64,000 nucleotides of DNA from Paenibacillus sp. CC-CFT747 (GCA_030323305.1 CP106741.1:5558501-5622500); one strand, 5' to 3'; counted from the stretch's first letter, positions 1 through 10,525 are shown. Translations and numbers: made by a program. The notes: generated by a model not told the origin, from the sequence alone.

Positions 1-2229
1 ACCAACTGCATGTTCTGCAACGTCAGCAGATAAGGATTCATGGCGGCGCTGAGCTGGCCGTCGCTTACGCTGTCCTGATCATCCACCACTTGGAAAGGAT
101 ACTGCTGGGGAGCGGCAAACGCCTCCTCCTCCAGCTTCTGTCCGAACACGAACGTCAGCTTGCTCTCATCCGCGTTCCTGGGTACCGTTACCCATAGGGT
201 AGACATGGCCGAGCACTCCTTGCACAGCTTGCCCGGTTCCTCCAACGTTTGGGCCTGCCAGACGGAGCCTTCTCCATCCGTCACATACCCCACATACGAC
301 ACGGAAGCTCCATTGCGGGCTTCTTTGTTCGTTTGCTGGATCCGCACGGCCATGATCTTCTGATTTCCGTTCGCGTACACCTTGCTGTCCACCACCTGTG
401 CTGTGGAAACCCGGCCGGTGTCCTGGATCATCCACTCTTTGGACAGAGCGGCAGTGTGAATGTTCTCCGCCTGCGGCGCAACGTCCAGCTTCGTCCATTC
501 GCGCTTCTGGCTCCAGGTGCCGGCCTTCGCATCCAGGATTCCGCTTCCCAGATAAACCTTTCCGCTTTCAAAAGGCAGCTGATAAGACAGCTTGCTGTAC
601 AGGTAAAGGGTCGTTTTTTGTCCGGGATTCAAATAAGGAGAGGATTGAATTCGGACCGTTTTTCCCGGTAAGTCAATATCTCCTGCCAGGTAGCCGGCAT
701 ATAGGGAAGGCAGGGTAATGACTTTCTTCTCCAGGTTCGTGAGCTCCACTTCACTCATCAGGATATCGTCATCCAACGCGGTATTCAGCCGGTAGGTCGA
801 CTTGACTGTCAGAGAGAGCTTGCCAACCGGCGTCTGAACGCCTGAAGACGTTGGAGTTTCTCCTGCGGATCCGCCGCCGGTGTCAGCCGGAACGGGTGCG
901 ATTAGGAGCGGCGCTGTTACCGAAGGAGTTCCCGGCTTCTTCTCCAGAACGACAAGCTCGACCATAGAGGAATCCAGTCCGGACGGAAGCTCCGCCGTAA
1001 AATGATAGGTGCTGCTTTCCCCGGGAGATAAATACGCGGGGTGCTCCTCCGCATCCATGGCCGCCCCAATCGAAAGCGTGCTCCCTTTGATTTGGTAAGC
1101 GGCCGCTAGAGCGGGCACCGCCTGCGCGCTGCCTCCCGTGTTCTTCACGGTAATGGCGGCTTCCGCCTGTGTGGCGCCGGCCCCCGCATCCAGCTTGAAC
1201 TCGTCGATCGTCACTTGAAGAGCCGGGGTACCCTTGGATGTCAAGACGGCCGGGTCCCCGACAGCCGCGGTGCGAAAGTTGCCTTCCAGGCTGAGAGAGC
1301 CGAGCAGCGTGCTGTCTGTGGAGGAGGAGGCCGCCGCATTGCCGGCTGTCCCGTTGGTTCCATTCCCAGAACCGCTGCCTGATCCGTTCGCAGAAGCCGC
1401 GGAGGCGTTTTTCTTAAGAAATTCAAGGGAATAGCTGTCGGCCCCCCGAAGGTCCCCACATTGGCTTGAATTCCGATAAGCGCGGTTTGATGAGGCAGAA
1501 TCGACTTGTCCCCCCATAGAGGATCGACGCGGGATAGGTGAGCCCGTCCGGATCCTGCACTCCGAGCTGGAGTGACGAAGGGAGCTTGACGGCGGCGGAG
1601 CTCTGGTTGCGCACACGAAGATCCGAATACAGCGTCCAGCTTCCGTCGGTCAGCACCTTGTAGCTTCCCATGAGCTCAAAAGTTACGGTCGAGCCGGCGG
1701 GCAGGGACGAATCCACCCCGTCCAAGTCCACAGTGAACGCGGAGGATCCGCCCCTTCCGGCCGGAATGACAGGAGCTACGGAAAGAGCGCCCAGCTCCCG
1801 GAAGGACAGAGAGGAGCGGTAATCCCAAGCTATCATCTCCACCTTAAGATCCGACGCGGTCAAACCCGACGGCAGATCGGCGGCGTACCGGTACAAGCCT
1901 TTCGATCCCGGCTGAACCCGAGCCGTGCCCTTCTCACTCATGGAAGCGGAGTAGCTTTGGCCGCCGGCGTCAACTACCCTCACCCCATAAGCGTTGTAAT
2001 CGATCACCTGTCCGGATTCGTTGTTCAATTGAACCGCAAACCGGAGCTTCTGGTTGTCCGTCCCCTTCGAGAGGGAGGCTTCTTCCAGGGTAAAATAAAC
2101 GTCCGGGCTCAGGAAAACGCCTTCCTGTGCGGAGACCGGCACAGCGGGAAGGGCCGTAAAGGGAATGGCTGCCACCGCCAATACCAGGAACAAACGCAGC
2201 AGCCTATGAAATCGTGACCATGCTTTCAA
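1..2229 (-). CDS. Large secreted protein of unknown function (3' end outside window)
   Basis: I do not recognise this family. A TTG start is set by an AGGAGG site seven bases upstream. The protein opens with a signal peptide (basic residues, then a hydrophobic run ending near VPVSAQ) and continues with at least three similar beta-rich segments. These carry repeated phrases of the type 'LPSGL..S.LKVE' and 'YLSPGESSTYHF', typical of stacked immunoglobulin-like or DUF4352-like extracellular domains. The frame is broken twice, in the six-C runs at 1510-1515 and 1442-1447. Adding one base to each restores an open frame from 2229 to the window edge. It follows the ABC permease by 55 bases and is probably the last visible gene of that operon, so a role at the cell surface with the transporter is an inference only. 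Confidence 0.6.
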
Positions 2230-2283
2230 GGAAATACCTCCTAATGGTGGGTGACTTGGAATAGCCCTTGTTTCTGGAGAGGA

Positions 2284-3461
2284 TTAATCAAACCGCAGGG
2301 CGTCGATGGGCCTGAGCTTGGAGGCTTTGTTAGCCGGATACAATCCGAATATGATGCCCACCAGAACCGAGAACAAAAAAGCGCCCAGGCTAACCGCCAA
2401 AGATATTTTGGTCGTGATGCTTGGGAAGGAATAGGAAATGCCGGTAGAGATCCCGATCCCGAGCAGGAGCCCGCACACTCCTCCCAGCCCGCTGATCACG
2501 GCAGATTCCACCAGGAATTGGAACAGGATCGTCCGGCGCTTCGCCCCGATGGATTTACGGATGCCGATCTCCCTCGTTCTTTCGCTGACGGTGACGAGCA
2601 TGATGTTCATGATCCCGATTCCCCCGACGAGCAGGGAAATGCAGGCGATGCTGACCAACAGGTAGTTCAGCTGCTTGGACGCCGCATTGGCCGTCGTCAG
2701 CATCTGGTTCTGATTCAGAACCTCGAAGCCTTCCTCTGATTTGAACTTGTAAGCCAGGTACTGCTTCATCGTCGCTTCTGCGGTATCGATATCCGCCTTG
2801 CTCGTGGCTTCGATATAAGTCGTGCGGATATTCCCGAGCTTGTACTGCCTTCTGGCCGTTTCAAGCGGCATCAGGACGGTCGTATCGATCGACGTGTTGT
2901 TGATGTTCTTTCCCTTTGGCTTCAGGGTGCCGACTACGGTAAACACCACGCCGTCAATGTTGATCTCCTCTCCTACCGGGTCCTGAAAGCCGAAGAAGGT
3001 TTTGGCGACTTCGCTGCCCAGAACGACGACGTTCGAGCGGAACTCCAAGTCGGAGGGAGCCAGAAAGCGGCCTTTGTCGATCTGGGCTTTGTTCATGACG
3101 GCATACCGGTCGTTGGTGCCGGTCACCTGAAATTTCTGCTGGGTGCGCTCATACTTGATGTTCGAATTCGCTTTGACGATGGTCGGTGCGATCATATCGA
3201 TCTCGGGGAACTGCTCGAACTGCATCAGCTCCTCGTAATTCAGCTGGGTGGCCCGGCCCACGTCCATGACGTTCACGACCAGAAGGTTCGTCCCAAGGCT
3301 CTCGAACTGATCCTCCACCTTGGCGGACGTTCCGGTTCCGATTGACACCAGCGCAACGACCGAGCTGACCCCGATAATCACGCCAAGCATGGTTAAAATG
3401 GTGCGAAGGGGTTGGCCACCACGGTACGCAGCGCCATGCCAACCAATTCCATCAGTTTCAT
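2284..3461 (-). CDS. MacB/YknZ-like ABC transporter permease
   Basis: Membrane subunit of a three-part MacAB-like system. The order is an N-terminal membrane helix (ILTMLGVIIGVSSVVAL), a large extracytoplasmic MacB-type domain, then three C-terminal helices with the FtsX signature (GIMNIMLVTVSERTREIGIR). Length of about 390 residues is usual for the family. The start is the ATG at 3461, which overlaps the ATPase stop as ATGA. One base is missing near 3412 (after residues ..VVANPF), which otherwise separates the first 19 residues from the rest. B. subtilis YknXYZ is the nearest well-known relative by architecture; the substrate cannot be read from the sequence. Confidence 0.88.
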
Positions 3462-4176
3462 GAAGCACTCACCCCTCTGCTGCCGTAACCGATCGGCTCG
3501 TTCGGACGGTCGCTTATGATCTCCCCGTCCCGCAGCGTGACGATCCTCTTGGCGTGAGCCGCAATATGCGAATCATGCGTGATGAGAACGATGGTGTTGC
3601 CCTTCTCGTTCAGTTCCAGAATGAGCTCCAGCACCTCGGTTCCGGTTCGGGTGTCGAGGGCGCCGGTCGGCTCGTCGGCCAGGATCAAGGCCGGGGATGT
3701 GGCCAGAGCCCGCGCGATGGCGACCCTCTGCTGCTGGCCGCCGGAAAGCTCACTCGGCTTGTGGTGTCCCCTTTCCCCCATTCCCAGCATCTCGAGCATC
3801 CGGGCTGCCCTTTCCCTTCGTTCGGCCTTCGGAACCCCGGCATAAATCATGGGAAGCTCCACATTCTCGATCGCGGTCAGGCGAGGGAGCAGGTTAAACT
3901 GCTGAAAGATAAAGCCGATCTTCTCATTCCGCAGACGCGCCATCTGATTATCGGAAAGGCCGGAGGTTTCCGCCCCGTCCAGCGTATAGGTTCCCGAAGT
4001 GGGAACATCGAGAAGGCCTATTGTATTCATTAGAGTCGATTTACCGGATCCGCTCGGGCCGATAATGGCGACGAATTCCCCTTCGGTGACCGAGAGGAAA
4101 GCTCCTTCAGCACTTGAAGCTCCTGGTCGCCTCTCCGGTAAACCTTCGTTATTTTGTCTAACACGATCATGTCCAT
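3458..4176 (-). CDS. MacB/YknY-like ABC transporter ATP-binding protein
   Basis: Cytoplasmic ATPase of the LolD/MacB/YknY group that powers the permease next to it. Walker A (GPSGSGKST), Q-loop, signature (LSGGQQQR), Walker B with catalytic Glu (LILADEPTGALD) and the H-loop (ITHDSHIA) are all intact. An AGGAGG site seven bases before ATG 4176 supports that start over the ATG two codons upstream. One base is missing near 4101, just before residues LSVTEGEF; adding it gives a normal N-terminus (VLDKITKVYRRGDQELQVL). The stop overlaps the permease start by the four bases ATGA, indicating translational coupling. Confidence 0.9.
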
Positions 4177-4320
4177 CGTCATGCCTCCTGAAAATCCTGC
4201 CTGCCGGAGCAGGCAAGCCGTCACGGCTGTCTTTTCCTTTTTCTTGACTTACCGGCCATACCGACGCCTTCCGGCAGGGAAAGCGGGTCATTCCTTGCAG
4301 GCTCTGTCAGCTCCACAACT

Positions 4321-6136
4321 CTATTTGGCCGCCCCTCCTCCTCCCGTATTCTGCCGCGCCCCTCCTCCGCCATTGCCGCCGGTTCCTCCGTTGCCGCCTG
4401 TCCCAGCATTTCCTCCATTGGCATTGCCGTTATTCCGCGCTCCTCCGGCACCCCCGGTGCCGCCGGCTCCGCCTCCGTTCTGGAATTGCTGCCTCAGGTT
4501 CGCGATCTCCTCCGGCGACATCTGACTGGTACCGCCCTGGCCGTTCTGGAACTGCTGGCGAAGCCGGTTCAAGTCGGCCTGGTTAAGCTTATCCTGCTTC
4601 TGGAGCTGCGGAAGGACAATCCGGTCGCCTTCCTTCAAGCCTTCCGTTACCTCCACTTGGGTTTTGCTACGCATGCCGATCGTGATTTCATGCTCGTTCT
4701 CGATCGTGCCGTCGGCTTTCTTCAGGGAGACGAACGATTTCCCCTTCGACCTCTGAAGCGCCTCGATCGGCAGAAGAAGAACGCCTTTTTTATCCTGGAA
4801 AAGGATTTCCCCGTGGCCGTCATGCCGTATTTCAGCTGGCCTGTGTTCTGAATGGAAAGGACGACATCGAAAAACGTCACGCCGTTCGTCGTGGTTCCCA
4901 CGGTCGAAACCTGGCTCACCTCGGCGTTGAAGATCCGGTTCTGCAAGGAATCGACCTTGACCTCCGCTTTCATCCCCGCTTTAACGTTAGGCAAATCAAG
5001 CTCATCCACCTGGATGGGAAGCTGCATGTTTTGCTGGCTGGCCACCCCGCCGAACTGAGTTCCGCTGTTTACTTTCGTTCCCGGCGTAAGCGTCGTGAGG
5101 ATATTCGTCTTCTTATTCACAAAATCCGTGGAGAAGATCCCGTCGAAGGGTGCCTTCACCACAAGGGCATCCAGCTTGTCCTGGCTGTCCTGCACGGCAA
5201 GCGCCTGCTGGTCGACGTTGTTCTGTTTGTTGGATAGGTCGCTTTTCAAGGAGTCGTTCATCAGGGTGCCGATCACCGCTCCTTCCTTGACCAGGGCATT
5301 CGTCTTGACGTGAAGAGTTTCCACCGTCCCCGCCGCTCCCGCCAGGATAGTCGCCACCTTGCCGTATTGTATGATTCCGGCATCCTGGGACTGGTAGGTA
5401 TGCCCATTCTTCAGCACGCTTCCCTTTGCTTTCAGACCGGCATCCATCGTCGAATCGTTCTCGATGGCCACTTCGACATCCAGCAGCTTCCCGCCCTTCA
5501 GATCTCCCCTCGCATCGCGGCCGACTCCCTTAATCGTCCCGGTCTTTGTCAGCATGAAGCCGTCGATATCCAGATCGACCGTGTCGCCCGGAGCGAGCTG
5601 AGAAGCATCCTCGAACAGGAAAGGGATCGTGACCGTCAGGTTCTGAATATCCGAAACCGTTGCGATTTTGGAATTTTTGTTCACGGACGAGCCGGTATCG
5701 ATCCCATTCGCTAGGGTCAATTTTCCGCTGATCGGGGCGGTCATGGTCAACGAGCCGATCTGCTCCTTGAGATCATTAAGGTCCTTCTGCGCTGACGCCA
5801 AGCTGACCTTGGCCTTCTGCAAATTGTTCTCCAAGGTTGGATTGGTCAGCTCGACCAGCACGTCTCCGGCTTTGACCTCCTGATTCCGGCTCAGGTTGAT
5901 GGTTTTGATGATGCCGTCGGCGGGAGCGGTAATGATTTGCGAATCCTTCGGCTCCAGCTGGGAGGTTCCCGTAACAGAGGTCCGGATATCCCCCTCTTGA
6001 CGGTGTAAACCACGTCCTGGCTTTCCTCCGACTTGCTTCCCTTGGCTTTCTGATAGTAGAACACCGTGGTTCCCGCGGTAAGAACGATCGCGAGTCCAAG
6101 CGTCATCCACATTCTTTTCTTGCGAATCCCAGCCAT
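4321..6136 (-). CDS. RND/MacA-type periplasmic adaptor (YknX-like) with Gly/Asn-rich tail
   Basis: Membrane-anchored adaptor of the ABC system. It has an N-terminal transmembrane anchor (MWMTLGLAIVLTAGTTVFYY), two lipoyl-like half-motifs around a helical hairpin (ADGIIKTINLSRNQEVKAGD and TAPISGKL), and beta-barrel segments. A second lipoyl/hairpin pair follows, making this longer (about 605 residues) than typical MacA. The last roughly 50 residues are almost pure Gly, Asn, Thr and Ala, which is unusual for the family and may reach into the wall. Two one-base losses break the frame, in the C runs at 5990-5994 and 4809-4812. It lies between the LTxxQ lipoprotein and the ATPase and is probably co-transcribed with both. 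Confidence 0.85.
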
Positions 6137-6162
6137 TCCGTCTCTCCCTTTCTTCCTTCAAT

Positions 6163-6770
6163 TCATGGTTTCTTGCGGTTGGTTAACACATCCAGCAGCT
6201 GCTGCTCCAGGCTGGTGCCGTTATCTGCGTTCATCGGGGGAATGTCTCCTGCCGGGTGCTCCCCTCTCTCACCTCTCTGCCGGCCGGCGGTTCCTCCCCT
6301 CCGTGCCGGTGCCGGAAATCCTCCAGCAGCTGCCGCCTTTCCTCTTCTTCCAAAGGCTTTCCCGGCGGCGGGGGCCTCCTCTCCATCCTCTCTTTCACCC
6401 CGTTGTAATAGGCTCTCTGCCCGGGGGTGAGCCGGTCGAGCACCCGGGTAAGGTCCTGCGGACCCAACGCGCCCTTCTCAACGGCTTGGCTCACGGCCGG
6501 AAGGAGGGCTTCCGCTTCCTGGGCGCTGAAGTGAAGCTCCGGCACCCCGTCCATTTCCAGCAGGGACCGGAAAAGAATCACGAGCTGCCGCTCGCGGCTG
6601 CTCTGAAAGGGAGCCACCTCCTGCTTATGCTCCTGCTCCTGAACGGCGGGCCTTTCACCGGAGTCCGGCGGGATCGTCCCTCCGCCGCCTGCTTGTCCGC
6701 AAGCGCTTCCCGTTACCACCAGCAGTAGCGCCAGCCGCCGGAGACCCATCCGAATCCTCCGGTGCTTCAT
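6163..6770 (-). CDS. Putative lipoprotein with LTxxQ-like motif
   Basis: Unrecognised lipoprotein of about 200 residues. The ATG at 6770 follows a GGGAGGG site. The N-terminus is basic and then hydrophobic, ending in a lipobox-like VTGSAC. The mature part is Glu/Gln/Arg-rich and helical, and holds LTPGQRAYYNGVKERMERR, which resembles the LTxxQ motif of CpxP/Spy envelope-stress proteins. That family assignment is a guess from one motif. One base appears to be missing in the five-G run at 6236-6240; restoring it extends the protein to a stop at 6163, just before the adaptor start. The response-regulator-like box at 6841-6879 lies directly upstream. Confidence 0.6.
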
Positions 6771-6840
6771 CCGTATCCCTCCCACGAAAACCGGAAAACG
6801 CCAAAAATCCCGTCTATTCCTAGACAGGATAAAAGATAAA

Positions 6841-6879
6841 CTTGAACAAACTGTGCGGAAGTTGTGAAGCAAATGTAAA
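6841..6879 (-). promoter_or_regulatory. Four 11-bp-spaced direct repeats, candidate response-regulator box
   Basis: Read on the minus strand, the hexamers TTTACA, TTCACA, CGCACA and TTCAAG begin at 6879, 6868, 6857 and 6846, exactly 11 bases apart. This is the layout of OmpR/PhoB-family sites (B. subtilis PhoP boxes are TTHACA-N5 repeats). The box sits 70 bases before the lipoprotein start and just after the kinase stop at 6883. The response regulator encoded one gene upstream is the obvious candidate to bind it, though PhoP itself cannot be excluded. Confidence 0.55.
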
Positions 6880-6882
6880 ACC

Positions 6883-8324
6883 TTACCGGAAAAGCGGAAA
6901 GGACACCGTAAACTCCGTCCCTTCCCCGTGCACGCTTGCCACCTCGATGGTTCCTCCCATCCCGGTCACGAGATGACGCGTAATGGTTAACCCCAGGCCC
7001 GTCCCTTCCGAAGGAAGCCCCCGGGAGGCATCCGCTTTGTAGAAGCGGTCCCAGATGCGGGCTATCTCCTCCGGGGACATGCCAATTCCCGTGTCCTTCA
7101 CCTTCAGGAGGAACCTCCCTTCTTCCGTTCCAAGCCACACGGTAACCTCCCCACCGGCCGGAGTAAACTGCATGGCGTTGTACAGCAGGTTATTCACCAC
7201 TTGGGCATACCGGTCCGGATCCAGCTCGACAAGAAGCGGCTCATCCTTATCCGCTTGCTCGGGGGTCCATACCTGCAGACGGAGCTCATTACGATCGAAG
7301 GCGGGAGCAAGCAGATCGATGATATCCCGGGTACGGGAGAACACATCCACGGCGGTTAAGTGAAAGGGGTCGGGACTGTTCTGGATTTTGGCCAGGTCGA
7401 GCAGATCGTTTACGAGCCGCTGGAGCCTCTGCACCTCGTGCCCGCAAATTTTCAGGTAGCGGGGGTGATCCTCCTTCGGAATAACCCCGTCGTTCATGGC
7501 TGCAATCAGTCCACGTAAGGTCGTAAGCGGGGACCTCAGCTCATGCGAAATGTTTGTGAGAAACTCCTGGCGGGTGTCCTCCCACTGCTGCAGCTGCTCG
7601 GCCATGAAGTTGAAGCTCCGGGCCAACTGCCCGACTTCGTCCTCCGAAGCAGCGTCAACCCGGATCCGGAAATCCCCCTCGGCAAGAGCCAGGGAAGCCC
7701 GGTTCATCTGCTGAAGGGGCTTGGCCAGGCGGCGGGAGAGAATGTACAGGATCAGGCCAACGGCGAGCAAGGAAAAGAGCAGGGGGATCCATATGTTGAA
7801 CCGGACCGCGTTAATAATTTCCGAAATGTCGTTGACCGGCGTATGAAGAAAGAGAAGATAGCTCTGCTGGCCGTTAACGAGGCTGTAACAGGTTAGATAA
7901 TTATCCGGAGTCCGCCCGTCGGACGCCCCGATATGCCCGGTCAGGAAGCCGGTGCCGCCCTTCAGCGCCTGGGCATACCCGCTGTCCAGTGAACGGGGAA
8001 GGGTATGTCCCTCCCACTCCGGCGAGGAGCTGTACAGGATCAGCCCTTTAGGATCCGCTACCCACACCTGCCCGTTAAAGCTGCGGGCGACCAGCCGGAG
8101 TCCGAAGCGCAGCTCCCGGTTGGACAGGGTCCCTTCCTGCTGGGATTTCAATACCTGGGTAAGCTCCTCGGCTCTCGATAGCAGAAGCTCCTTTTTGTCC
8201 TTGTAGAACAGATCATTGAAGTAGGAATTCCAGAACAGAGCCAGCCCCAGAAAAAAAGCAGGCACACGGCCAGAAAAGAAAGAAAAAGCTTGAGGTAAAG
8301 ACTGCCGTACCAGCGTTTGATCAT
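6883..8324 (-). CDS. Sensor histidine kinase
   Basis: Membrane sensor kinase of about 480 residues. Two transmembrane helices (about residues 11-32 and 176-196) enclose an extracellular sensor domain, followed by HAMP, HisKA with the H-box NISHELRSP (His about 261), and a HATPase domain. Its N-box (NNLLYNA), G1 (DTGIGM) and G2 (GTGLGL) are intact. The ATG at 8324 overlaps the regulator stop as ATGA. One base is missing in the A run at 8251-8257 (plus strand), inside the first membrane helix. Without correcting this and the regulator's own break, the two genes look like one fused protein. Confidence 0.9.
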
Positions 8325-9042
8325 GTGGGGGTGACCTCAAAGGCATAGCCGATTCCCCAGAGCGTCTGGATGCTCCAGCGGGGATGGGGGCCGAGTTTTT
8401 TCGCAAATTTTTGACATGGGCGTCCACGGTTCGGGTTCCACCGGCAAAATCAAAGTTCCACACATGGCCGAGGAGATCTTCCCGGGTGAAAACGCGGCCG
8501 GGGCTGCTTGCAAGAAAATACAGCAGTTCAATCTCCTTGGGAGTCAGCTCGATTCTTGCGCCGTCCACCAGCACCTTGTACTGCTTGCGGTCGATATGCA
8601 GCCCGTGGAAGTCCAGCGGCCGCTGCCGTCTGTCTTCCGACCCGGCCGGCTCCGGAAGCGCTCTCTCCATGCTTCTGCGCAGCACCGCCTTGATGCGGGC
8701 CACGAGCTCGTTCGGATCGAACGGCTTCACCACGTAATCGTCCACTCCGAGATTGAAGCCGCGCAGCTTGTCCATGGCCTGGTCCTTCGCCGTCAGCATG
8801 ATGATGGGCGTCGACCCCAACGGAGCCTCCATGCGCCGGATCTTCTCACAGAGGTCGAAGCCGGAGTGATCCGGCAGCATCACGTCGAGCAGAATCAAAT
8901 CCGGCTTATGCTCCTTCACGGCTTCGGGCACCGCCCTTCCCCTATAAAGAATGACAGGAGAATAGCCGGCATGCTCGAGGTACAACCGGATCACCTCGAC
9001 AATGTGGGGCTCGTCGTCCACCACCAGTATACGGGAAGCCAT
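8321..9042 (-). CDS. OmpR/PhoB-family response regulator
   Basis: DNA-binding partner of the kinase. The receiver domain has acidic pocket residues DDE (9-11), phospho-acceptor Asp about 53 (LILLDVMLP) and the conserved Lys in VVKPFDP. The winged-helix output domain runs from about residue 135 (ELTPKEIELLYFL to GTRTVDAHVKNLRKK). One base is missing in the six-T run (plus strand) at 8396-8401; adding it gives the normal family ending (GPHPRWSIQTLWGIGYAF). The ATG follows the DUF309 stop with no gap, so the three genes form one tight operon. Confidence 0.92.
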
Positions 9043-9581
9043 CTAGCCGATCCTTCCTCTCTGTCTGCTTTTAGCTTCGCGGCTAGTAAGCCGCTCCCGA
9101 ATCACATCCGAACGGTCCCGCCTGGAATGCTTGTGGATCAAATCGGCATTTTCCAGATTGCTCGCCGCCTCCCAGACGGCTTTCTTCTCAAGAGCCGCCT
9201 TCCGGCACTCTTCCAACAAGTCCGAATCGGCTAAAGGAAGATTCCAATCGAGATAAGGAAGGTTGCTCCCTTCCTCGATAAGCCGGATCCGCTCCTCCAG
9301 GCGTCTGCGGAACTCCCCGCCTCAATGCCCAGCTTCTCCAGGGCGTCCTCCGTCAGCCGGCTGTTGGCTCCGTTTAACATTTTGAGGGCGCCGGACGTAT
9401 TGCTCCTTCGTTCATGGTATAGCCCCACCGCAAGCTGAATCAGCCCGACCCAGGCCGGGGCCAGCGGATCCTGAGGGTTGCTTTTCCAATACTCTTCCAG
9501 AATCTCGTGACACTCAAAATAATCCCGTTCCGCATGAAAATAAACAAGATATGCTCTGTATTCCTCCGGGTAGTGGCCCAA
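9043..9581 (-). CDS. DUF309 family protein
   Basis: Small cytoplasmic protein of the DUF309 family, whose signature is visible near the N-terminus (YFHAERDYFECHEILEEYW) with the conserved His and Glu. Function is unknown; the fold is described as a helical bundle. The TTG start follows AGAGG eight bases upstream. One base is missing in the C run at 9315-9318; restoring it yields a basic C-terminal half (about 90 residues) that ends at 9043, immediately before the response regulator start. Being first gene of a two-component operon is an unusual position for DUF309. Confidence 0.8.
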
Positions 9582-9611
9582 TCCGATCGCCTCTTCTCTA
9601 GCTTTCCTGTT

Positions 9612-9641
9612 ATTTTAGCAAAATTCGTTTAAAAAATGAAA
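9612..9641 (-). promoter_or_regulatory. Possible sigma-A promoter of the DUF309-regulator-kinase operon
   Basis: On the minus strand an extended -10 (TGCTAAAAT) lies about 30 bases before the DUF309 start, with a weak TTTCAT -35 at 18-base spacing. The assignment is tentative because the region is very AT-rich. Confidence 0.3.
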
Positions 9642-9705
9642 CCATAGACTATAGTAGAACGTAAGTATTAGGCAGCAAAAAATGCACATTCTCAGGGAGG
9701 ATAAA

Positions 9706-10140
9706 ATGAAGAAACTATTGATCGTGTTCATGTCCTGTATGGTGTTCTTCGCTATGGCGGCTCCCGTCAGCGTAGATGCCGCGAAAGGCCGCAGCGGCGG
9801 GTACTCGTCCAGCAAGAAGAGCTACACCCCGACGGCTCCTTCGAACGGTGTGAACAAGAGCCAATCCGGGACTACGTCCAAATCGGATTCCACCAGCACC
9901 AGCAGCTCCACGGCAGCCAAAAAGCCCGGTTTGTTCGGAGGCGGCAGCTTCCTTAAAGGACTGGCCCTCGGTGGTCTGGCCGGTTTGATGTTCGGCGGTC
10001 TATTCGGCAATATGGGCTTCCTGGGCAACATTCTAGGGTTCATGCTTAACATGTTTGCGCTTGTGGCCCTGTTCGTACTGATCAAGTCGGTCATCAGCTA
10101 CTTTATGAATCGCCGTAAAGTTAACCATAAGAGGTACTAA
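9706..10140 (+). CDS. Secreted/membrane protein with Ser-rich linker and Gly-rich hydrophobic segment
   Basis: A GGGAGG site before ATG 9706 fixes the start. The protein has a signal peptide or first membrane helix (LLIVFMSCMVFFAMAAP) and a 50-residue Ser/Thr/Lys-rich linker. A Gly/Leu/Phe-rich hydrophobic stretch (GLALGGLAGLMFGGLFG) and a further helix follow before a basic C-terminus (NRRKVNHKRY). The Gly-rich stretch resembles the start of Tim44-like bacterial membrane proteins, but the Tim44 domain itself is absent. Function is unknown. It is followed after three bases by the DUF2653 gene, and both end at the strong palindromic terminator at 10480. Confidence 0.7.
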   Translation: MKKLLIVFMSCMVFFAMAAPVSVDAAKGRSGGYSSSKKSYTPTAPSNGVNKSQSGTTSKSDSTSTSSSTAAKKPGLFGGGSFLKGLALGGLAGLMFGGLFGNMGFLGNILGFMLNMFALVALFVLIKSVISYFMNRRKVNHKRY

Positions 10141-10143
10141 AGG

Positions 10144-10422
10144 ATGAGAATTTCCGAGCAGGAAATCATGAACGCCATCTGCTTGAATATAGCCGAACGT
10201 AAACAGATTCGGCCGACGGATGTGGAAGTCCAGCTTCTCTGGGATGAAGAGCTGGGTTACTCGGCGGAGGTGACCGTGCAAGGCCGGACCCAATTCCTAA
10301 TTGAAGCGAACATGCTGGAAGCCATTGAGCGCTACATGCTGACGGAATACAACCAGCGTGTCTTCCGCAGCCAGATCGAGCTGGACATCGATGAGGAAAT
10401 GTTCGCGGAGATCCGGCTTTAA
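10144..10422 (+). CDS. YxcD-like DUF2653 family protein
   Basis: Cytoplasmic protein of 92 residues resembling B. subtilis YxcD (DUF2653): an N-terminal EQEIMNAICLNIAE segment, a central 'VEVQLLWDEELGYSAEV' strand pair and an acidic end. The role of the family is unknown. It starts three bases after the preceding stop and is probably co-translated with it. Codon use matches the neighbours and the frame is intact. Confidence 0.7.
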   Translation: MRISEQEIMNAICLNIAERKQIRPTDVEVQLLWDEELGYSAEVTVQGRTQFLIEANMLEAIERYMLTEYNQRVFRSQIELDIDEEMFAEIRL

Positions 10423-10479
10423 CCCGGCTATCAGGGTTCTGCTGCAACGGGTAGATGGCAGTCCTGCCTAAAGCGGGAA

Positions 10480-10525
10480 CAAGCAAACCAAAAGAGGAGC
10501 CGCGGCTCCTCTTTTGGTTTGCTTG
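10480..10525 (+). terminator. Bidirectional terminator, perfect 46-bp palindrome
   Basis: A perfect inverted repeat of 23 bases per arm with no spacer, centred at 10502/10503. The A-rich 5' half and T-rich 3' half let it act in both directions, between the converging genes ending at 10422 and 10549. Confidence 0.85.

Noticed and set aside
6883..9042. A 719-residue hybrid in which a response regulator is fused to a sensor kinase
   Set aside because: Two one-base losses in A/T runs create the fusion. Adding them gives a normal regulator end, an ATGA overlap and a normal kinase start.
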